From: CAZGMJ01 sp964526785
Lineage (GTDB): Bacteria; Planctomycetota; Phycisphaerae; Sedimentisphaerales; Anaerobacaceae
Direction: 5' to 3'
Assembly (NCBI GenBank): GCA_964526785.1
Contig: CAZGMJ010000005.1
Location: 62,001 to 126,000, forward strand
DNA length: 64,000 nt
The notes beneath the pieces are model-generated. The model was not told the DNA's origin. It saw only the letters and a program-made list of their open reading frames with translations, and did no database searches. How positions within the stretch are numbered: the first letter of the stretch is position 1; each line of letters opens with the position of its first letter. Positions 60,255 to 64,000 of this stretch are shown here, in pieces. The position numbers were made by a program, and so were the translations under genes.

Positions 60255-61117
60255 CTCTCGGCGACGAACTGTTCAGTACCCGGGCTTCGTCCCGCCGTGC
60301 GCTGTCGGATTCGAGCTGTAACTGCCGCTGCCGCGAGGATGCATCCCAGCAGCAGGGCGACCGGTGGACCAACGGAGAAATCCTGGAAGTAGTAGGAAAA
60401 GACCAGCCCCCCCGCGGATGCCAGTACGCAGACGACAACGGCGATCACCATTCGCACCAGCGAGTTCGTTGCGAAGATCGCCGACGTCGTCGCGGGTATA
60501 ATCAAGAAGGAGAACACGACAACCACCCCTGCGATTCGAACCGCCACGGTAATTGCAATGCCGACCAGCGCATAGAACAAAAAGTCCCACAGAGCCACGT
60601 GCATACCCCTCTCGACGGCGTCCTCGTAGTTCTCGGAGACGCGCAAAAGTGGTTTTCTTATCAGAAAAAGGCACACGCTAACCGGCAAAAACACGACCGA
60701 GCACACCGCAAGGTCCGTCCAGGTGACCCAGAGCAGATTGCCCGCCAGTATCTCCTGAACGTGCGCGTGGCCCGGAGCAAGACCTATGAGAAAGAGGGCC
60801 CCCGCTGCGGCGATGGCGTACGATATGCCGATGACCGCTTCGACTGAGATTTCTCTTATGCGTGTGCGAACGAGGGAGTAGAAGAGAGAGACCAGCAGCA
60901 CAACGGCCAGTGAGCACAAGTAGGACAGTAGCGTATTCTCTTCGGCATGAAACGCCTCATGCGCTATCAAGGATCCAACCGCAGCCATCTGAGCAATCGC
61001 TATGTCAATGAAGATCACCTCTCTCTTAAGAACGTGCATCCCCAGGTAAGCGAGCACCGAACCGATAATGATACACGCGAGAAAAGCCAGACCGACGATT
61101 TGAATAAGACTCGCCAT
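60251..61117 (-). CDS. Metal ABC transporter permease (ZnuB/MntB type), second of two
   Basis: 288 aa from the ATG at 61117, right after the upstream permease stop and with GAGAGG before it. Eight to nine membrane helices. The family motifs are CIIIGSVLAYLGMHVLKREV, DIAIAQMAAVGSLIAHEAFH, SVEAVIGISYAIAAAGALFL and VVVVFSFLIIPATTSAIFA. With the permease encoded just upstream it should form a heterodimeric inner-membrane channel for Zn(II), Mn(II) or Fe(II). No ATPase gene is present in the window. Confidence 0.92.
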   Translation of the reverse strand: MASLIQIVGLAFLACIIIGSVLAYLGMHVLKREVIFIDIAIAQMAAVGSLIAHEAFHAEENTLLSYLCSLAVVLLVSLFYSLVRTRIREISVEAVIGISYAIAAAGALFLIGLAPGHAHVQEILAGNLLWVTWTDLAVCSVVFLPVSVCLFLIRKPLLRVSENYEDAVERGMHVALWDFLFYALVGIAITVAVRIAGVVVVFSFLIIPATTSAIFATNSLVRMVIAVVVCVLASAGGLVFSYYFQDFSVGPPVALLLGCILAAAAVTARIRQRTAGRSPGTEQFVAES

Positions 61118-61119
61118 GC

Positions 61120-61953
61120 TTATCGCCTCTCTTTCATTTGCCGGGCCGAACTCGGCCGTAGAAACCGTATTGCAATTGCAAACAAAAACGCCGCTCCAAG
61201 CGACAGAACAAGCGTCGGTCCGTACGGGAAACCCCAGTGGTACGAAACGCCCAGTCCTGTCACACATGCGATGAAACCAACCGTCCATCCGAGCAGCACG
61301 GCCGGACCCCACCTCTTCGTAAAGAGGGCGGCTATAGCGGCCGGGATCATGAGAAAAGCATAGGCCAGCAGCACGCCGGCGATCGGTACGATCAGGACCG
61401 TTATGATGCCCTGTGTCGTAAAGAACAGAAAGTCCCAGAGCACTTCGCGATCGACCTCTTCCGGTCGCTCCGCAAGGGTGATGAATCTGTGTCTAAGCAG
61501 ATAATGGAAGAGGATAAGCAGGCCGTATACGCCTGCGGTTACAGCTACAAGGGGCCACTGCACCCAGAGCATGTAACCTGAGAGCGTCACTTCAACAAGG
61601 GCCTGGCCGCCGGGAAGTTTGTCGGTCAGGATCAGACAACTGACCAGCGCCATCGCGTACAGGATGCCGATAACGGCCTCTCGCGGTATGGCCTTGTTGC
61701 GAGGATTGATGACCGCCAGAAGAAAGGAGCCGATCAGAACCGCCCCAAAAGCGAAGAAGTACGAACCGCCCGACGCATATGCAACGCCCACTGCTACGCC
61801 GACAAGCGCGCCGAGCGCCGCCAGTTGGTCCAGAACCAGGTCCGAGAAGATGAGCGTTCGTCGGATGATGTGCAGGCCGATATACGTGTGCAACAGCAGC
61901 ACGACGGCTATTAGTATGATTTGCAGTATGAACAGTTGTACCGCTTCGGACAT
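61120..61953 (-). CDS. Metal ABC transporter permease (ZnuB/MntB type), first of two
   Basis: 277 aa with about eight membrane helices. Motifs are TYIGLHIIRRTLIFSDLVLD, QLAALGALVGVAVG, PREAVIGILYAMALVSCLIL and VPIAGVLLAYAFLMIPAAIA, the permease signature of the zinc/manganese (cluster 9) ABC family. It lies 39 bases after the substrate-binding protein gene and ends 2 bases before the second permease, so all three are one operon. Having two different permeases is less common than a single homodimeric one in ZnuB systems. Confidence 0.92.
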   Translation of the reverse strand: MSEAVQLFILQIILIAVVLLLHTYIGLHIIRRTLIFSDLVLDQLAALGALVGVAVGVAYASGGSYFFAFGAVLIGSFLLAVINPRNKAIPREAVIGILYAMALVSCLILTDKLPGGQALVEVTLSGYMLWVQWPLVAVTAGVYGLLILFHYLLRHRFITLAERPEEVDREVLWDFLFFTTQGIITVLIVPIAGVLLAYAFLMIPAAIAALFTKRWGPAVLLGWTVGFIACVTGLGVSYHWGFPYGPTLVLSLGAAFLFAIAIRFLRPSSARQMKERR

Positions 61954-61992
61954 GGTATTCTCCTGTTCGGCGCAGGCCCCATGCGTCCCGCT

Positions 61993-63108
61993 CTACTCTA
62001 TCAGGCCCTTTTCACGCGCTGCCGTCGTCAGTTCGTTCACCCAGAAATCCATCAGCTTGAAATAGTCGTCCGTGCCGGGAGCGCCGCCGACGAACAGAGG
62101 CGAGACCACCGCTTCGGCGTCCGTCCTGGCGGCTACCGTTTGCACCTTTTGCTGGTCGAAGTAATTCGCCGCCAGGATCAGTTTGATCCCTCTTTCCTTC
62201 ATCATCGTAATCAGTTGCGCCACGTGTTTGGGCGAAGGCGGTATGCCTGGTTTGCTCTCGATCGTGGCTGCTTCCTGTAAACCATACAGGTCTATGAAGT
62301 AGCTCCAGTTCTTGTGATATACCACGATAGGCTCGCCGCGCAGCGGCAGCATCTTCTTCATCCAGCCGCCAAGCCTGTCCATCAGCGGCTTTCCTCCGAG
62401 TTTGTTTTCTTCGAGAAAGTCCATGAGCTTGTGCTGTTCCGCGAGCCTGCACAGCGTCTCGCCGCCGAGGAGCTTGACCAGCTCCGCTCCGAACAAATGC
62501 TCGTCCAGTTTGCCCTGGAGCTTCTCAAGGTTTGCCTCGTAGATATCCCGGCCGGCCGGATCGTTCTTGATCAGCCCGGTTGCAATGTTTCTGGCGGCAT
62601 GTCTGACCTTGATTGGGCTGCATACGATGTGCGGATTGCCGTATACGTGAACGTCTCCCTCCGCTTGCGATACAACTTCAGGTTTCTCGAGCAGTTGCAT
62701 GCCGTGCGCGACTGCCACATATCCGATCTCGCCGCTTCGAATTCGTTTGTTCCCGGATTTGTTGACCACCGTCGGCAGCCACATCTCAAGATCGAGTCCG
62801 GTTGCGATGAGCATGTCCGCCCGCATCACCATATGAACGAACGATGGCTTGGGTCTGATATGGTGCGGATCCTGAATCGGGTGAACGATGGACTCAACCT
62901 CCACGCGTTCGCCGGCAAGCGCTTTGGTTAGTACCGCGTAGTCAGGAAGCGTCGTAACGACACGCAACGGTTTGCCCATGCTGCCACTGGCCGACGGTCC
63001 CACACGCAGGCGTGTTCTTTCACGTCGGCCGCCTGCCGCATCAACGCACAGCAGCGATAAACAGACGACGGTAAAACAGACTATCACGCGTTGAATCTTG
63101 GTATACAT
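61993..63108 (-). CDS. Metal ABC transporter substrate-binding protein (ZnuA/MntA family)
   Basis: 371 aa from the ATG at 63108, preceded by GGAG. A signal peptide (VIVCFTVVCLSLLCVDA) comes first. Metal-ligand regions of cluster 9 proteins are visible: IQDPHHIRPKPSFVHMV (His), VYGNPHIVCSP (His), VVYHKNWSYFIDLYGL (His) and FDQQKVQTVA (Asp/Glu region). No His-rich loop typical of ZnuA is present, so zinc versus manganese or iron is open. It captures the metal in the periplasm and hands it to the permeases. An outer-membrane protein gene precedes it by 18 bases. Confidence 0.9.
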   Translation of the reverse strand: MYTKIQRVIVCFTVVCLSLLCVDAAGGRRERTRLRVGPSASGSMGKPLRVVTTLPDYAVLTKALAGERVEVESIVHPIQDPHHIRPKPSFVHMVMRADMLIATGLDLEMWLPTVVNKSGNKRIRSGEIGYVAVAHGMQLLEKPEVVSQAEGDVHVYGNPHIVCSPIKVRHAARNIATGLIKNDPAGRDIYEANLEKLQGKLDEHLFGAELVKLLGGETLCRLAEQHKLMDFLEENKLGGKPLMDRLGGWMKKMLPLRGEPIVVYHKNWSYFIDLYGLQEAATIESKPGIPPSPKHVAQLITMMKERGIKLILAANYFDQQKVQTVAARTDAEAVVSPLFVGGAPGTDDYFKLMDFWVNELTTAAREKGLIE

Positions 63109-63126
63109 AGTACGATCTCCGTTCAA

Positions 63127-64000
63127 TCAGTAGCGTTCGTGTTTATGCGGACCGGCGGCAAAGTTGGCCTGGAACCAGAGCACATGCTCCGGTTTTTCCA
63201 TCCCCTTGCCCCATGCATAGTCGTATTCCCAACGGAACTTGACAAATTCGCTCTGCCACCACGTCAGATAAGGACAAACTTGCCAGCGTTCCGGGCTTTT
63301 CGACGTATATGCGAAAGGATTCAGCGGAGCCCCGGTGACGTTTGCGTAGCTTTTGCTGTCCGGCCGGAAGTAATCGCCCCGGATTCCGACCGTTGTGCTG
63401 CGGGATGTCTTGGTTTGTACGTAGCTGTACGCGCCCCAGGCATCGACGCCGTCCCGCCCCGAATCGTCCGGGGCGAGAATATCGCGGTTCAGCAAGAACA
63501 CTTCGCTGCGCCATTCAACACCCTTGTACAGGGCCTCGTCCACAGGTTCCCAGAGATACGACATGTCCGCGCCGAAGACCTGCGTGCCGAGCGTGTCATG
63601 GACGTTCGTCAGGCTTCCCCCCCGCATGACAGACCACTGATCGTTCCAGCCGAACAGGCCGCTGAGACCGAATTCCAGGTACGTATCCCGCGATAGGTCT
63701 CGGAAATTCTTGTAGTGAAAGAGCAAGACGGGATTGCCCAGTTCGTCACCGCCGAACAGATGCTCGTTGTCTGTGTTCGTAACCTGAAATACAAGCCCCT
63801 GGTAGGCATCACCCCATTTGGGCAAAGTCCATTCAAGAGATGCCCCCGTCTGTGACAGCCCCTCATCCCCCAGTATTCTGCGCAGCGCCAGCGGATACTG
63901 AACCTGATCGAGCGCGTCCTCGTGCCAGCGGTTCACTATGCCGAATTGCTGCCGGAACTTGCCGAGGTCGAGATTGGCATTCTCCATGACAGAGAAACGT
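63127..64000 (-). CDS. Outer-membrane beta-barrel protein of the metal operon (partial, 5' end beyond window)
   Basis: At least 286 residues of the C-terminal part are visible, and the frame stays open to the window edge at 64000. The Met codon at 63987 is probably internal, since the residues before it (FLSVM) continue the same strand. The barrel has GKFRQQFGIVNRWHEDALDQ, SGLFGWNDQWSVMRGGSLT and ELGNPVLLFHYKNFRDL, with alternating hydrophobic and aromatic strands. It ends in HKHERY, which is not the classical final Phe. It looks like the porin-like proteins found beside zinc/manganese ABC systems and probably admits the metal across the outer membrane. Confidence 0.7.
   Translation of the reverse strand, partial: RFSVMENANLDLGKFRQQFGIVNRWHEDALDQVQYPLALRRILGDEGLSQTGASLEWTLPKWGDAYQGLVFQVTNTDNEHLFGGDELGNPVLLFHYKNFRDLSRDTYLEFGLSGLFGWNDQWSVMRGGSLTNVHDTLGTQVFGADMSYLWEPVDEALYKGVEWRSEVFLLNRDILAPDDSGRDGVDAWGAYSYVQTKTSRSTTVGIRGDYFRPDSKSYANVTGAPLNPFAYTSKSPERWQVCPYLTWWQSEFVKFRWEYDYAWGKGMEKPEHVLWFQANFAAGPHKHERY

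Noticed and set aside
1..64000. CRISPR arrays, insertion sequences, prophage genes
   Set aside because: No regularly spaced repeats, transposase or integrase motifs, or phage structural proteins were seen on either strand.

Overview
The window is a moderately GC-rich bacterial chromosome segment, most likely from an anaerobic planctomycete of the Phycisphaerae type. No rRNA or other phylogenetic marker is available to prove this. The inference rests on gene families that are common together in that phylum: two secreted PQQ-type propellers with the DWPxWRG..RDG motif, two double-DUF1080 proteins, DUF1593, many Tat-signal proteins, PPC-domain proteins, and a TMTC-like/TPR membrane glycosyltransferase. 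LL-diaminopimelate aminotransferase, FeoAB and a RACo-like ferredoxin/ASKHA protein fit an anaerobe that makes peptidoglycan. No phage, IS element, CRISPR array or rRNA operon was seen.

Layout. 175-16683 is mostly plus strand and looks like a glycan-degradation island: an alpha-glucuronidase-like hydrolase with a discoidin domain, DUF1080, PQQ propeller, DUF1593 nucleoside-hydrolase-like protein, a multidomain clan-A-like hydrolase, Fe-dependent alcohol dehydrogenase, PutP-like symporter and a second propeller. A small M48/LEA lipoprotein pair on the minus strand interrupts it. 16759-28601 holds a GT9 glycosyltransferase, ileS, a compact promoter/39-aa ORF/terminator unit, a GT2 plus TMTC-like pair, polA, and a YdcF/lipoprotein pair. 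28654-33071 holds a secreted parallel beta-helix protein and a Tat-exported protein with a sugar-isomerase-like look.

33315-40489 is a plus-strand biosynthetic block: dapL, a folK/deoxynucleoside-kinase fusion, panC, a DUF1080 protein, panD, lgt and a rhomboid protease. 40553-42987 (minus) carries an ECF sigma factor, a membrane anti-sigma-like protein, a secreted charged helical protein and a small Cys-rich protein. 43133-50891 (plus) carries a 26-residue basic protein resembling COX24/bS22, a RACo-like protein, three tandem Tat-signal paralogs, an M28 peptidase, a macrodomain protein and a zinc alcohol dehydrogenase. 51081-55463 has a Wza-like export lipoprotein, an unknown membrane protein and a PPC-domain protein.

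55554-64000 is tRNA-Pro(GGG) followed by a metal-homeostasis locus: a DtxR/MntR-family regulator, feoA and feoB, then an OprB-like porin. On the minus strand, convergent with these, lie two ABC permeases, a metal-binding protein and the 3' part of an outer-membrane protein gene. Two near-identical palindromes, AGTTAGG-N4-CCTAACT, lie over the regulator promoter and upstream of the porin, and are probably the operators of the regulator.

Several promoters match the sigma-70 consensus closely. Three of them (GT9, polA and the DtxR-type regulator) sit so near the start codon, with no Shine-Dalgarno, that leaderless mRNAs are likely. All functional statements come from reading the sequence, without database searches.
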